Shown: piece by piece, positions 10,872 to 25,966 of the stretch | Layout: every line of letters begins with the position of its first letter | How positions within the stretch are numbered: position 1 is the stretch's first letter | Assembly: GCA_965153355.1 (NCBI GenBank) | Contig: OZ231127.1 | Location: forward strand, 76,074,001 to 76,138,000 | Length of the DNA stretch: 64,000 nucleotides | Direction: 5' to 3' | Source of the DNA: Flaccisagitta enflata | Lineage: Eukaryota; Chaetognatha; Sagittoidea; Aphragmophora | The notes under the pieces: model-generated | Told to the model about the DNA's origin: nothing | What the model saw: only the letters and a program-made list of their open reading frames with translations | Database searches by the model: none | Position numbers and translations under genes: made by a program

Positions 10872-11658
10872 TCAGTGATGCCTCTCTGTCACTATCTCAG
10901 CCTCTGTCTCTTTCTATCCGTAATGCATTTTGGGTTCGTATTATGGAGTTTGCTTATGCATGTGTATTTGTGAGTGTTTGAAATACATGTTTTCTCAAAA
11001 GTAAAGTTTATAAAAGTGTTGAGAATTCCTAAGTCTCCATACATCAACTGAGGGAACTGAGTGAAACATTATAGGGGGTGAGCTTGAGGACTAAGGAATC
11101 AAAAAAGGTAATCATGTTAAAAAACAAATTGACAAATTGACGGATACAGAATCAGACAAAATAACTGGAACTAGGGGGACAGGAAACCAGAAAACAGAAA
11201 GACAGAGAGCCAAACTGAATTTCCCGGTGAAATCGTTTCTAGTCCTAATGCAATTTCCGCCCAGCTGGACGTAAACATTGGGCCAAAACCCATAAACTAG
11301 TTTCGTCTGTTCCAATGCATCAATCTTCCGCTTCGCCGCTTCAACTGCTTGAAATGCTGCCTGGGTCTATGGCTGTGGTTGGCAGGTTGTCTATTACTCT
11401 ATTCATTCGCTAAAGTTTAGCGCTTAAGGCAAGAGTAACTGATTATTCCAGGCAGGGGGAGCGTTTCACTCTAACAATACATTGCACTCTAACTATGTAT
11501 TGAGATTTTGATTGAGATTGAAAGAAATTCCCTTCGAGCTTCCCGAGACGAGCGACGGAACGGAAAGAATGAGTGAATGAAAGATTTTATGAATGATTGA
11601 ATGAATCAATAAATGTTAATAGAATGATTTACATACCATTAAATTGAAGAGAATAAAA
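10872..11658. other. Non-coding stretch with no recognised feature
   Basis: Unique-looking DNA of mixed composition. I see no coding exon, long repeat or structured element. Confidence 0.5.
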
Positions 11659-11846
11659 GATAACAAGGCCGGATACACGGCCATCAGCTGCGGACGGGTG
11701 GGCAGGGGCGGAAATGCAACTTCTAAAACGCTCATCTCCTCATTTTTTGACTCGTGTCCACGGACCGACAGACGGAACGACCGATGGACCGACCGACCGA
11801 CGGACGGACAAAGCCTCTTATAGAGTTGCGTGTCCGCAACTAAAAA
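11659..11846 (+). mobile_element. Short HINE-like element, subfamily A
   Basis: Starts with ACAAGGCCGGATACACGGC, then the box AGCTGCGGAC and GGGTGGGCAGGGGCGG. A GACGGAACGACCGATGG-type tract follows, then the hairpin AGTTGCG-TGTC-CGCAACT (11824-11841) and AAAAA. Compared with the AGTCGCG/CGCGACT hairpins, both arms have changed together, so pairing is kept. The 5' box matches the inverse of the hairpin's right side at 9 of 10 bases. About 188 bp, no coding capacity. Confidence 0.75.
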
Positions 11847-12195
11847 GAAAATAAAAACCTAGTGATTGATAATGAAAAGCCCGCACACCGACATTCAAGC
11901 ACGCGTGCCCACCAGTTTTCTTTTCAATATTCAAATCAGAAGACGGTTGTTTTCGGAGCCGACTTGAAAAAAAAATCGATTTATGGAGGAAAACAAATTG
12001 CGGGCGCCGAACTCGAGAGGGCCTTCCATGCAAACAAAGAACTGCCTTGTTCCTCTGTTTTCAGGGGCTTCTTAGGAGTACAATCAACAAAGAAGGGGGG
12101 GGGAGTGAAGAGGAGGATGAAATTCGAGGATTGACGAAGGTAGTGGTGGCGGTGAGGTGATGTTGTTGATGAAGAAGAAATAAAAGAAGAAAAGT

Positions 12196-12617
12196 GGAGA
12201 AAGAAGAAAAAGAAGAAGAAGAAGGAGAAGAAGAAGAAGAAGAAGAAGAAGAAGAAGAAGAAGAAGAAGAAGAAGAAGAAGCAGAAGAAGAAGAAGAAGA
12301 AGAAGAAGAAATAGGAAAAGCAGGTGAAGAAGAAGAAGAAGAAGAAGAAGAAGAAGAAGAAGAAGAAGAAGAAGAAGAAGAAGAAGAAGAAGGAGAAGAA
12401 GAAGAAGAAGAAAGAGAAGAAGAAGAAGAAGAAGAAGAAGAAGAAGAAGAAGAAGAAGAAGAAGAAGAAGAAGAAGAAGAAGAACAAGTACAAGAACAAG
12501 AAAGAAGAAAGAAGAAGAAGAAGAAAAAGAAAAAGAAGAAGAAAACGGCGAGGAGGAGGAGGAGGAGGAGGGGAAAGAAGGAGGAGGAGAAGGAAAAGAA
12601 AAAAAAAAGAAGAAAAT
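12196..12617 (+). repeat. (GAA)n and purine-rich tract, ~420 bp
   Basis: Nearly pure purine strand, mostly GAA with GAG and A-run interruptions. Long GAA/TTC mirror repeats can form triplexes. The Glu/Lys/Arg reading frames across it are artefacts. Confidence 0.95.
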
Positions 12618-12886
12618 AAAGAATGAGGGGCGTTGTTTAAAGATCGTGCGGCATTTTAACTTGAGAGTGTCATCAGCTTCCATTATTAGTTTTCTCTCAC
12701 TGTCGCCTTTCTTTCTTTTCGTCGTTCACTTTCAGTTTCAGCCTTTAGTTATCGTCTCTCTATTTCTTACTCTGCCATTTTCTGTCCACCTCCATCGTTT
12801 TGTGTGTCTATATCTCGTGCGCTTGTCTCATTTTCTGTCTGACTACTTGTCTGATTATGTGTTTGACTGTCTGTCTCAACATGCGC

Positions 12887-12888
<2 letters not shown>

Positions 12889-12963
<75 letters not shown>
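12889..12963 (+). repeat. (TG)n microsatellite
   Basis: About 37 perfect TG units, ending 27 bp before the palindrome at 12990. Confidence 0.95.
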
Positions 12964-12964
<1 letters not shown>

Positions 12965-12989
12965 GAAACTATGTTCATAAAAAATGAAC

Positions 12990-13011
12990 GAAGTTCCGAC
13001 GTCGGAACTTC
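12990..13011. repeat. 22-bp perfect palindrome centred on CCGACGTCGG
   Basis: GAAGTTCCGACGTCGGAACT plus TC is self-complementary over 22 bp. The same AGTTCCGACGTCGGAACT core recurs at 14691-14708. The flanks carry further pieces such as GTCGGAACTATGTG at 13044-13057. Confidence 0.85.
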
Positions 13012-13170
13012 ATGAAAAAATGAACAACAGCTTCTCATTTGACTGTCGGAACTATGTGAAGGAAACATAATTGAGTGAATACTACAAGAAACTCAATTTG
13101 ATCATCTAAGCAAACTTATAACCACTCGCAGTGCATTTCATTGTCTTGTTCTGTTCTCTGTTGATTTCGA

Positions 13171-13245
<75 letters not shown>

Positions 13246-13246
13246 A
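13171..13246 (+). repeat. (TATC)n microsatellite
   Basis: About 19 TATC units, directly abutting the left end of the MITE at 13251. Confidence 0.95.
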
Positions 13247-13250
13247 TTTA

Positions 13251-14016
13251 TACCCTGTCTTCAAAATCAACTGCAACCAACAAAAGATGTATTGCGCAAA
13301 AACTGTTCACATCTGTTCATTTGGATTTGTTCTATCTAGTAGCAAATTACCTGTGGTTTTTTCATGCAAAATTTCAGCACCTATAGTCAAATAGTTTAGC
13401 TTCTATGCCAATTTCAAGTAAAAACCCTTATCTTGCTTGACAGTTTTTCACTTCAGACTGGAAAGGAGGTTTTCCACTTTTAACCTAAATAATTGCTAAA
13501 CGCTTTGAGCTAGAATTCTGGGATTGGACTCAAATTGAAGATTTTTTGCAGGGGATCATGCTAGATTAAAAAAAACAGCTAAAAGAGCAAAATTCAACAT
13601 GTTTTTTCATTGTTTTTCCAAGATTTTTCATGTTTAGCTAACTTTTCATGTTAAAATTTTTTTTTATGTTAGGAATTTCTTAAAATTGTATATCATTTGA
13701 CAAAAAAACAAATTTGTAAGCAAAAGAACCTCCATTGGGATCAGCTTAAACATTTTGTATCAATATTTGCTCTATTTTTACAAGATCAAAGAGGCTAAAT
13801 CCTTTATTCCAGGTCGAAATCCCAATATTTTGATGAATTTGCGGTACTTTTCAAAATATTATAGAAGCTAGACTGCTTGGCTTCAGGTGCTAAAATTTTG
13901 CATGAAATAACCGCAGGTAATATGCTAATAGATAAGAGAAACCCAAATTTCAAGATATGAATAGTTTTTGCGCAATACATCTTTTGTTGGTTGCAGTTGA
14001 TTTTGAAGACAGGGTA
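13251..14016. mobile_element. MITE with ~155-bp inverted repeats and TA ends (Tc1/mariner-like)
   Basis: The left arm (13251-about 13405) begins TACCCTGTCTTCAAAATCAA and is matched in reverse by the right arm (about 13862-14016), which ends GATTTTGAAGACAGGGTA. Both outer ends are TA, as expected for a TA target duplication. Shared internal words include GATGTATTGCGCAAAAACT and TTTTGCATGAAA; the arms look roughly 80% alike. The core has no ORF. The Tc1/mariner assignment rests only on the TA ends. Confidence 0.75.
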
Positions 14017-14332
14017 TCTCGCTTTCTCTCTCACCTCTAAAGAATTGAAATATGACTGATTACAGTCTAAATCACGCTCAGTGAGCAACAAATCAATATC
14101 AACATCTTTCAATCTCTAAATCCCAAAAGCTTACACTTTTTTTAAAAGAACATCATTTTTTTTCAAAGGCTTCATGTTTTTATTTTCAAGGCCAAATGAA
14201 GCCTTTAATGTTCTAAGAACGCTCTTGATTCAAAATACTATATAAACTATAAAAAAACCTAGAATGTAGTTTAATTATACTAAATATACTTCAGGAGCGG
14301 AATAGCAATAAAACATCGTATTTTTTTTGGTT

Positions 14333-14397
14333 ACAGACGGAGAGACCAACCAACATAGCAAGTTCAAGATCAAGAGTCGCGAGTCCGCGACTAAAAA
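14333..14397 (+). mobile_element. 3' fragment of a HINE-like element
   Basis: GACGGAGAGACCAACC is followed by the hairpin AGTCGCG-AGTC-CGCGACT (14375-14392) and AAAAA. The loop differs from the other copies. No AAAACAAGGCC start is visible upstream, so this is a 5'-truncated or decayed copy. Confidence 0.6.
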
Positions 14398-14486
14398 CGA
14401 GAGGGGAGAGGGACAATGAGATGATCATGACAATGAATGGACATGCAAGGACATGGTTACAGACAGGCAGACAAATAGACGGAGTA

Positions 14487-14512
14487 GACAGACAGACAGA
14501 CAGACAGACAAA

Positions 14513-14606
<94 letters not shown>
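14487..14606 (+). repeat. (CAGA)n followed by (GA)n
   Basis: A short CAGA array passes into about 43 GA units. Confidence 0.95.
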
Positions 14607-14608
<2 letters not shown>

Positions 14609-14685
14609 TTGTCATTAAAGCAAAGTATGAAAGTATGAAAGTGATTGAGTTCACATAGTTTAGACAGAGACATTGAGGGGGAATG

Positions 14686-14713
14686 CACGTAGTTCCGACG
14701 TCGGAACTATGTG
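14686..14713. repeat. 28-bp near-perfect palindrome, second copy of the CCGACGTCGG core
   Basis: Self-complementary over 28 bp with one mismatched pair. The 20-bp core (14690-14709) shares AGTTCCGACGTCGGAACT with 12990-13011. A half-like GTCGTAACTACGTGG lies at 14750-14764. Confidence 0.85.
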
Positions 14714-14850
14714 TATTTACAACAAACACATGGATTTCTGACCTGCACTGTCGTAACTACGTGGTTGCCCCGTCATCGGGTGCAAACGGAAAAAAAAGTG
14801 ATCCTAAGCTGGGGAGAGGAAAGAGGATTTCGGGAGGCAGTTTAAACCGT

Positions 14851-14853
<3 letters not shown>

Positions 14854-14887
<34 letters not shown>
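14854..14887 (+). repeat. (TC)n microsatellite
   Basis: About 17 units. Confidence 0.9.
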
Positions 14888-16386
<1,499 letters not shown>

Positions 16387-17523
16387 GAAAGTGAAAAGAG
16401 GAGGGACAAGCGTAGTAAGCTTGAAATGAAATGAGTTCCTTTGGGAGCCCTTAAGAGTCTTTCAACAGCCTTTCCTGCCTCTTGTCCACTGCGCACTCCT
16501 CTTCTCCTTCCGTTTCCACATTTTTTTTTCAGAAACTTTGATGTGAATTTTCAAGATTTGAGGTATTCGAGCACTTCTCATGGCTGGTCATTACTAGATA
16601 TTGACCTCAGATCCTAAATCTAAGTCCTTGTGAATTTTCATATTTCTCTTTTATATGCGGCCGGTCCGAAGGTAGTTACGGCATGAGCTCTAGCTTGAAC
16701 TAATCTGCTTTAGTTTGTTCCTGAAAGATACCTTGGCATATGCACATAACTCTGTTGATCTCATTGACCAAAATTTTGAACTTCTTAGGGGCCCCTAGGG
16801 GGCCCCAAAAAACCCTTAATGAGGAATTTTTTTTGACAAAAAAAAAGTGGGGTTCATTTGATAGGAAATTGCTTGATTCGCCTAGATCCAAAATCTTGTA
16901 ATTTCACTTTTTAAAAAAAAAACTTAGAAAATTTTTGTGTCAGCCATATTTCAAAAGAAAGTTTAAAGATTCTCCTGGAATTTTTTTAGTTTGATATGGT
17001 TTAAACAAATGCTCATAACTTCTAAAGTATTTGAGCCAGAACCTTGAAATTTGAGCATGCATTATTGAAAGCGCTGAGCAGGCCCATGCAAAAGATTGAT
17101 CTACTGACTGACCTAGGAAAGTCTATCATTACATGATATGCTTTCGTGAGCATTGATATTCTTGGTAAAGAGGAAGAGACACAGAGAACAGAAACAGACA
17201 GCCAACAGACAGACGATAGGCCGGACAAAGAGTAAAAGTAAAACAAATAACGAAGATTGGAGTTGGTAAAGCCCCATTCTTTGTATGTTCAACATTGTAT
17301 ATGTATGCAGAATATTTGCCGGCTTAAAATTTTTACCAAAAATTTGTCCGCTATAGGTTTTTAATTTTTCAAACTTTTTTTCCCTTCTCAATTCTTGTTT
17401 ATTGAGAGAAAGAGAGAATTGAAAAATATTTATTATTCTTTGACAAATAAAAAGAAGAGAATCGCTAAACAAAGCATTGTCAGAAAAAAACGGAAGCATA
17501 GAAATGAAATCCTTCTCCAAATT

Positions 17524-17524
<1 letters not shown>
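16387..17524. other. AT-rich non-coding stretch
   Basis: Contains a short GC palindrome (GGGGCCCCTAGGGGGCCCC, 16788-16806) and several A or T runs. No exon or mobile element recognised. Confidence 0.5.
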
Positions 17525-17571
<47 letters not shown>

Positions 17572-17580
17572 TCTCTCTCT
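17525..17580 (+). repeat. (TC)n microsatellite
   Basis: About 28 units with one CCC interruption. Confidence 0.95.
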
Positions 17581-17846
17581 TTCAATCCGTCTCTCCCTGT
17601 CTCTCCCTGTTTCTCTTTCATAATCTTTAAAATCTATTCATTATGGCAGAGCAGAAGCTGTCCACCCTTTTTTCCCTCTCTTTTCCCTAGGAATGCGAGC
17701 GATTGGTTTGGTTTGTGTCGTGACGATAATTAAAGAATTTAACCCTTAATAATCGGATTAGTTTCTTATGACCAAGTTTTAAGCCTCTTTCATTCTCTTT
17801 TTTAATAAATCCCGCCCGCAGAGGATTTCTCTTTAAAAGAAAAAAA

Positions 17847-18087
17847 AAAAACAAGGTTGGATAGGAAGCTGTCCTTGTCGCGTGCGGGTGGGCACTGCCC
17901 ACTGAGCAGATGGAGTGATGACAATCACTGGTACAGTAAATGTAGAGGCAGGGGAAGCGACGTCTTTACCGCCCTTAACGCCAAAATGGTAAAGTGTTAC
18001 GAACTGATCAACAGACTGACTGACGGACTGATTAACCCACCAGCCAAGATAGCGGGTTATAGAGTCGCGTGCACGTGACTTAAAAAA
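17847..18087 (+). mobile_element. Short HINE-like element, subfamily A
   Basis: Starts AAACAAGGTTGGATAGG, then the box GTCGCGTGC and GGGTGGGCA. A GACTGACTGACGGACTG tract and GCGGGTTAT follow, then the hairpin AGTCGCG-TGCA-CGTGACT (18063-18080, one mispair) and an A-run. About 240 bp; decayed start. Confidence 0.75.
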
Positions 18088-18373
18088 AATCCACAAACAG
18101 AGACAGATCCTCTTTCTCTCTCTCCTTCACTTGACGGACAACGGAGCGCTTATCCCCATCTTTTTTCGCCGGATTAAAGCGCGTTCATCTTGTCACCCCA
18201 ACACCGCAGATTGGCACTCGGCAGTCAGCATCCTAGATTGTCACCAAACAGTGGGAACACGTCCTTTGTTTTCCCGAGACACGTGCGTCTCTTCTGAAAT
18301 TTCATTCTTTCGGTTTCCGTGAATGAAAAATGATCGGCTGACGGTCTTGGACTTGAAATTTTCATTAACGCAA

Positions 18374-18526
18374 TTGATACTGTGATGCTGTGATTCTGCG
18401 ATACTATGATGTTGTGATTCTGTGATGCTGTGATTCTGTGATTCTGTGATTCTTAGATTCCGTGATTCTGTGATTCTGTAATTCTGTGATGCTGTGATTC
18501 TGTGATACTGTGACACTGTGATTGCG
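18374..18526 (+). repeat. 8-bp minisatellite (TGTGATTC)n
   Basis: About 19 imperfect 8-bp units, with TGTGATGC, TGTGATAC and similar variants. Confidence 0.9.
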
Positions 18527-19026
18527 TGACGCAATGAGCTTCTTTTTGTGTATTTCTTCGCACCATCTCTCTGGTTGTAAGGTGGGGCTTGTCTCAAGCA
18601 TCTATCCGAAAAATTTGTATCTCAATTAAATAGTGAAGCAGGTAGTATATTCCATGGTCTGTTATACAAAAGCATCAAGAACTCTGATGGGAGTGTCGCG
18701 CCGTAGTATTGTGTGCCATGGGCGAGTAAAAATATGTGAGTGAAGTGAAAGAAGTGGATGAAGTCAATTGACAAGATAATCATGAAGGAACAGAATTCGT
18801 TCATTGACGAACGTGAACGAGAACATCGATTGTTTTAATTGAATTCTCACGTGGACAGCAAAAGAAAAGAAAGAAAAAAGGAAATCCCTCCACGTATGAA
18901 ACTCCCGCTAATCTCCATGGATTTTTTTCCCATCATTAACGCAATAATAAAATGAAGGACCGAACAAATCGCTCACTGTCATTCTTTTTGTGTCTTTTTT
19001 TATCTGTTGGCCATTACACAATTGCA
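18527..19026. other. Non-coding stretch with no recognised feature
   Basis: Unique-looking DNA. The short frames have no family resemblance. Confidence 0.5.
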
Positions 19027-19280
<254 letters not shown>

Positions 19281-19412
19281 TTCTCAGATGCCAATCCGTG
19301 CATTTCATTTTACTCATTCCTGGTCTAAGCGGCGCCGATGTCCAAGTCCACTGGAGAAACGACAAAAACCCCGACAATCACGTGCAAAGGCGATTACCAT
19401 AGGGAAGGAAGA

Positions 19413-19864
<452 letters not shown>

Positions 19865-20120
19865 TCCCCTTTCGGTACTCGACAAAAAAATACGAGCATT
19901 GAGGGGAATCCTAGACACATAAAAGTGTGTCTGCGGCGGAGGAAGACCATACCAGGGAGAACACACACAACCTTTCTTGACAGAAGAACCACTTCATGAC
20001 AACGGAAACGACGGTAGAGAGAGGGAAGGCAAGGATGATCTGAAGGGAGAGTAGCAAAGGAAAGATGTGGAGTGAAGAGGAAAGAAAGAGAATAATAGAA
20101 ATGAATGTAAGAATAGGATT

Positions 20121-20482
20121 TGATGAATGAAGAATGAATGAATGAATGAATGATATAATGAATGAATGAATGATTGAAGAAATGAAAATTGAATGAATGA
20201 ATGAATGCATGAATGAATGAATAAATGAATGGATTAATAAATTAATAAATGAACAAATGAACAAATGAATAAATGAATAAATGAATGAATGAATGAATGA
20301 ATGAATGGATGAATGAATGAATAAATGAATTAATGTATAAATGAATAAATAAATGAATGAATGAATGAATGAATGAATGAATGAATGAATGAATGAATGA
20401 ATGAATGAATGAATGAATGAATGAATGAATGAATGAATGAATGAATGAATGAATGAATGAATGAATGAATGAATGAATGAAT
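20121..20482 (+). repeat. (GAAT)n array, ~360 bp
   Basis: Decayed at the left (TAAATGAAT variants) and perfect from about 20349 to 20482. Confidence 0.95.
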
Positions 20483-20710
20483 ACAGGGGTAAAAGTAAGA
20501 AAAAAAAGAGTGAGGAAAAAAGAAAGACTGAAACTGAAAGGAAAACCGATCACGCCCATGAGCGACGCTTTAGCGATCTCGCTCTCTCTCTCTCTCTTAC
20601 TCCAGGTAGAACGCGACTGAGTCGTAAATGAGATATTTGTTTTCGCGCCTTTTTCTCCTTAACTCCACCACTTTTTTTTTTCTTTCTCTTCCTCTTCTTC
20701 ACCTCAACTT

Positions 20711-20802
20711 TTTTCTTCTTCCTTCTTCTTCTTCTTCTTCTTCTTCTTCTTCTTCTTCTTCTTCTTCTTCTTCTTCTTCTTCTTCCTCATCTTCTTCCTC
20801 CC
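20711..20802 (+). repeat. (TTC)n microsatellite
   Basis: About 28 TTC units with minor interruptions. Confidence 0.95.
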
Positions 20803-20909
20803 CCTTACTCCGGGGTCTCGCTTTAACTGTGATCCGAGACGAGGACAAGTTTTTTTTTTCTTTTGCCGCTTAAAAGTCGATGGAATCCAGACGCAAAACG
20901 ACAACGAAA

Positions 20910-21095
20910 AGCTGTGTTCATCTTGTTTTGATTTCGTGTTTATGTTGTGTTCATCTTGTATTTATCTTGTGTTTTTCTTGTGTTCATCTTGTGTTTATCA
21001 TATGTTTATCTTGTGGTCATTTTGTGATTATCATTTGTTCATCTTGTGTTTAACTTATGTTCATCTTGTGTTCATCTCGTGTTGATCTTGTGCTT
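20910..21095 (+). repeat. Minisatellite of ~11 bp (TTGTGTTCATC)
   Basis: About 16 imperfect units in which CTTGTGTTCAT and CTTGTGTTTAT alternate. Confidence 0.85.
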
Positions 21096-21961
21096 TCACC
21101 TGAAATTTCAAACAAAATTACCCTTCTTACACAAGGTTACTATAATGTTCTCTCCTGTCCTCCTTCCATCCTTCCCTCCTTCTCCACCCAGGCCTCTTTC
21201 CTCACTTCGTTTCTACTCTTGTTTACATTCTACCCTCACTTTCCTCAACTCCTTCTCCCTTCTCCCTCTTCCCCGTCCCCTTACCTTACTATCCTTTTCC
21301 CTCTTACATCTTCTCTTTATTTCCTGTTAAACGCCGAGATTAATTTCGTGTTGTTTTCCTTTTTTTCCCCTTTTTTGAAATTTAAATTTCCCGTCAGGCG
21401 CGTGAGCTGATCACAGCCTATCGTGTCAGTGCCAAGTTTTTTCCCCTCTCCGTCAACATTGTGTGTTTTCTTATTTTTTTTTCTTCTTAAAATGGTTGTT
21501 GTTGTTTTTATCAAGGAGAATATCATTATCCTTTTCACGTTTTTTCTTTCGTCCTTCGCTTTCTCAAAACAGCTGATTCATCTTGTTTTTATTCTCTGCC
21601 ATTTACCTCCCTTCACCCTTTCATCTTTTCCCACTCCTTTCTTCACCCTTGCCTCCTTTTCACCTGTCTACCTTCTGATCCTTCTTTCCTACTTCCTCTC
21701 TTCTCTCTCTCTCTCTCTCTCTCTCTCGTTCTTGCCTTTATTCTCCTTTGCCTCTTTTTCCTCTAAATTCTCTGCTTCACCTCCCTTTGCCCTGGCCCCA
21801 CTTGAGATCCTCCTTTTTCCCTAACTTTCCTCCTTCCATCTCCTTTTCCACGTAGGCCGAGGATTTAAGAAAAGGGGAAAAAATCATGTAAACAAATTTG
21901 TTTTGGGAGGCTCTCTTTTTTTCCTCTGGTGATGGCATTGCATTGGAAGAGCGGCGTTTGA
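21096..21961. other. Pyrimidine-rich non-coding stretch
   Basis: Ser/Leu/Phe-rich frames here follow from the C/T-rich composition. A short (TC)n lies at 21701-21728. No exon recognised. Confidence 0.5.
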
Positions 21962-22115
21962 GGCGGTATTGGAAGCAACAGAAGAAGCGGCGTTGGATTG
22001 GTGGCGGTCTTTAGGCGGTATTGGAAGCAACAGAAGAAGCGGCGTTGCATTGGTGGCGGTCTTTAGGCGATGTTGGAAGCAACAGAAGAAGCGGCGTTGC
22101 ATTGGTGGCGGCCAT
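21962..22115 (+). repeat. 52-bp tandem repeat, about three copies
   Basis: Units start at 21962, 22014 and 22066 (GGCGGTATTGGAAGC, last GGCGATGTTGGAAGC) and include AGAAGAAGCGGCGTTG. They are more than 90% alike, so recent. Runs in and near this region are open, but nothing suggests a protein. Confidence 0.9.
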
Positions 22116-22197
22116 GATGGTGGCTTTTGAGGGTTATCGCTCCATTTCTAAATTCAACGTGTTTCTCGCAACTTTGCGCCAAAGCCAAACATTTCTC

Positions 22198-22250
22198 CTC
22201 TTTTTCTTTTTCTTTTTCTTTTTCTTTTTCTTTTTCTTTTTCTTTTTCTC
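22198..22250 (+). repeat. (CTTTTT)n microsatellite
   Basis: Eight to nine hexamer units. Confidence 0.9.
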
Positions 22251-22370
22251 CTGAACCCAGCTACAGGGCTACAGCGACGAATTTGTGTACACCAGCATTG
22301 TGTGATTCGGCCTAGGGCCCATGGACTTGGGTGACGAAATTACCATTTAAAAGTTCTTAATGACGGTGAT

Positions 22371-22482
<112 letters not shown>

Positions 22483-22705
22483 TGTTTTCTTTATCTTGTT
22501 CAATATAAGTCAAGGAAGTACTTCAACATCCTAACCATCACCATCACTTTCACGTCTGCAACACTGCTCATTTTACGCTAAAAGTGAAATCTCTCCTTTA
22601 TTGATAGTTGATTTTCCAATGTTGAAGTGGGTTGTAGATTTACACACTTTCTCCCTAACATTAATGCATTTCTGTCTTCCTTTCTTTCCTCCTTTCTCTC
22701 CTTCT

Positions 22706-22826
22706 TTTTAGGTGCGCCAAAGCACCTCTATAACTGGCTGTGTCGGTTGGTCGGTTGGTCGGTTGGTAACGTATTCCTTCGACAATTCACACGGCGCACC
22801 TTATTGGCCTACTTGGCCTTGTTTTC
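22706..22826 (-). mobile_element. Short HINE-like element, subfamily B
   Basis: Read on the minus strand it begins AAAACAAGGCCAAGTAGGCC and has the box AGGTGCGCC. A CCAACCGACCAACCGA tract follows, and it ends in the hairpin AGGTGC-TTTGGC-GCACCT (22710-22727). The 5' box is the exact inverse of GGCGCACCT at the 3' end. Same plan as subfamily A with a different hairpin sequence. Confidence 0.75.
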
Positions 22827-24083
<1,257 letters not shown>

Positions 24084-24182
24084 AGAAATAGAGACAGAGA
24101 GACAGAGACAGAGAGACAGAAAGACAGAGAGACAGAGAGACAGAGAGACAGAGAGACAGAGAGACAGAGAGACAGAGACAAT
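24084..24182 (+). repeat. 8-bp minisatellite (GACAGAGA)n
   Basis: About 12 units with small variations. Confidence 0.9.
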
Positions 24183-24323
24183 GAATGAAAAGAAAGGGGA
24201 AGGAAAGACAGAGACAGAGACACAGCGGAAACAAGCGCCGAAACAGAAACGGAAACCGACGGCGGAAAAAAGAAGACCGATGAAAGAAATTTGAAAACCG
24301 GCCGTCACAAAAAGAGAGAGTGA

Positions 24324-24461
<138 letters not shown>

Positions 24462-24653
24462 GAAACAAGGACCAGCGATGAAAAAAAAAATACTCTGGGG
24501 CTGTCTTTCACGTTCTCTTCTGCTTCTTCTTCCATTCAGCTTTTCTCTGTCATTTTCTGAATTTGAATTAAAAAATTCATTTGAAATTCCAATGCAGACC
24601 ACACGAATAGGAAATGAAAAAGATTGCGTTTTGCATGATGTGAAAGAGTAAAA

Positions 24654-24845
<192 letters not shown>

Positions 24846-25078
24846 CGACAATGGAATCACGCAACATTAGTTGCAAATCATTATCGTGTTACACCATCAC
24901 TCACGCCAACAATCTTTTTTGGCATATCTGTCTTTCGTTCATGATTTTACATTTACACAGTTTTGGAATTAAGGAGAAGGAGAAGGAGAAGGAGAAGATC
25001 AACTAAGTGTTTCAAAAACCAACCGTTTTCCATTTCCTAAGGGTAACAGATAAGACTTATGAATAAGGTAAAACTCAC

Positions 25079-25280
25079 CCGAAATTTGCAGCATTCCCGA
25101 GTCTAAGATGGTGACTCTTTGGTCGTTGTCGACGTTGACACCGTCTCGAAGCCATTTGATCTTCGGCGCCGGATGACCGGAAGCTTCGCATGGCAAAAGT
25201 GCGACGCCATCCAACGTCAGAGTGGAATTGGATGGACCCACGCGGATGATCGGAGGCGGACGGTTGTCAGTAGCAACCAC
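25079..25280 (-). CDS. robo: Roundabout receptor exon: first half of Ig5
   Basis: Acceptor TTTGTTTAG precedes base 25280. The exon opens in phase 0 with VVATDNRPPPII, the Ig4-Ig5 linker typical of Robo (RPPPxI), and continues GPSNSTLTLDG. It then has the first Ig Cys (LLPC), the Trp (IKWLRDG) and GMLQIS. The donor GG|GTGAGT ends it in phase 1 at 25079; a donor one or two bases away is less good. The second Ig Cys must lie in the next exon, which I do not find to the left. Robo is a single-pass neuronal receptor for Slit. The invertebrate subtype cannot be fixed by eye. Confidence 0.92.
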
Positions 25281-25785
25281 CTAAACAAAAGATGGCAATT
25301 AGAAATTTACGGCAATAAGGAATGATGCAAAAAGGAATGCTGCAGTAAGGAATTGCTGCAGTTGGAAATGCGGCAATAAGACGTAGGACAATAAGGAACA
25401 TTATGCGATCATCTCGCAAATATGGACAATGAAATAAAGAAGAGGCCGTAGGGGAAACGGATGTCGATGAGTTTAAAAGTGTGGCGTAGGTACGGTTACA
25501 GCAGGTGAGGGAAGGGCTGGGTTGAGAACTATTGGGAGTAAAGGAACGAAAAGAAAAAAAAAGAGGGAGGAAATCGCTAGTGGAGATTGGCAAAGGGCAG
25601 AGGACAGAAAGACAGTGGATAGGGCAGGATGGGACAGAGACGGACAGTGACTGGGACAGGGTCAGTGCAAACTGCTTGAATATGGGGGTAGGGCGTGAGA
25701 AATAGTGGAGGAGAGAAGAGAGGAGAACGAGAGAAAACGTTTGACATTAGGATTGTGGCTGGTGGTGGTATTTGCTTTGAAACTA

Positions 25786-25966
<181 letters not shown>

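Noticed and set aside
16788-16806. GC palindrome GGGGCCCCTAGGGGGCCCC
   Set aside because: Short, imperfect and isolated; no repeated copy or element ends around it.
21962-22115. CRISPR-like array
   Set aside because: The 52-bp units are direct tandem repeats without unique spacers, in eukaryotic DNA.
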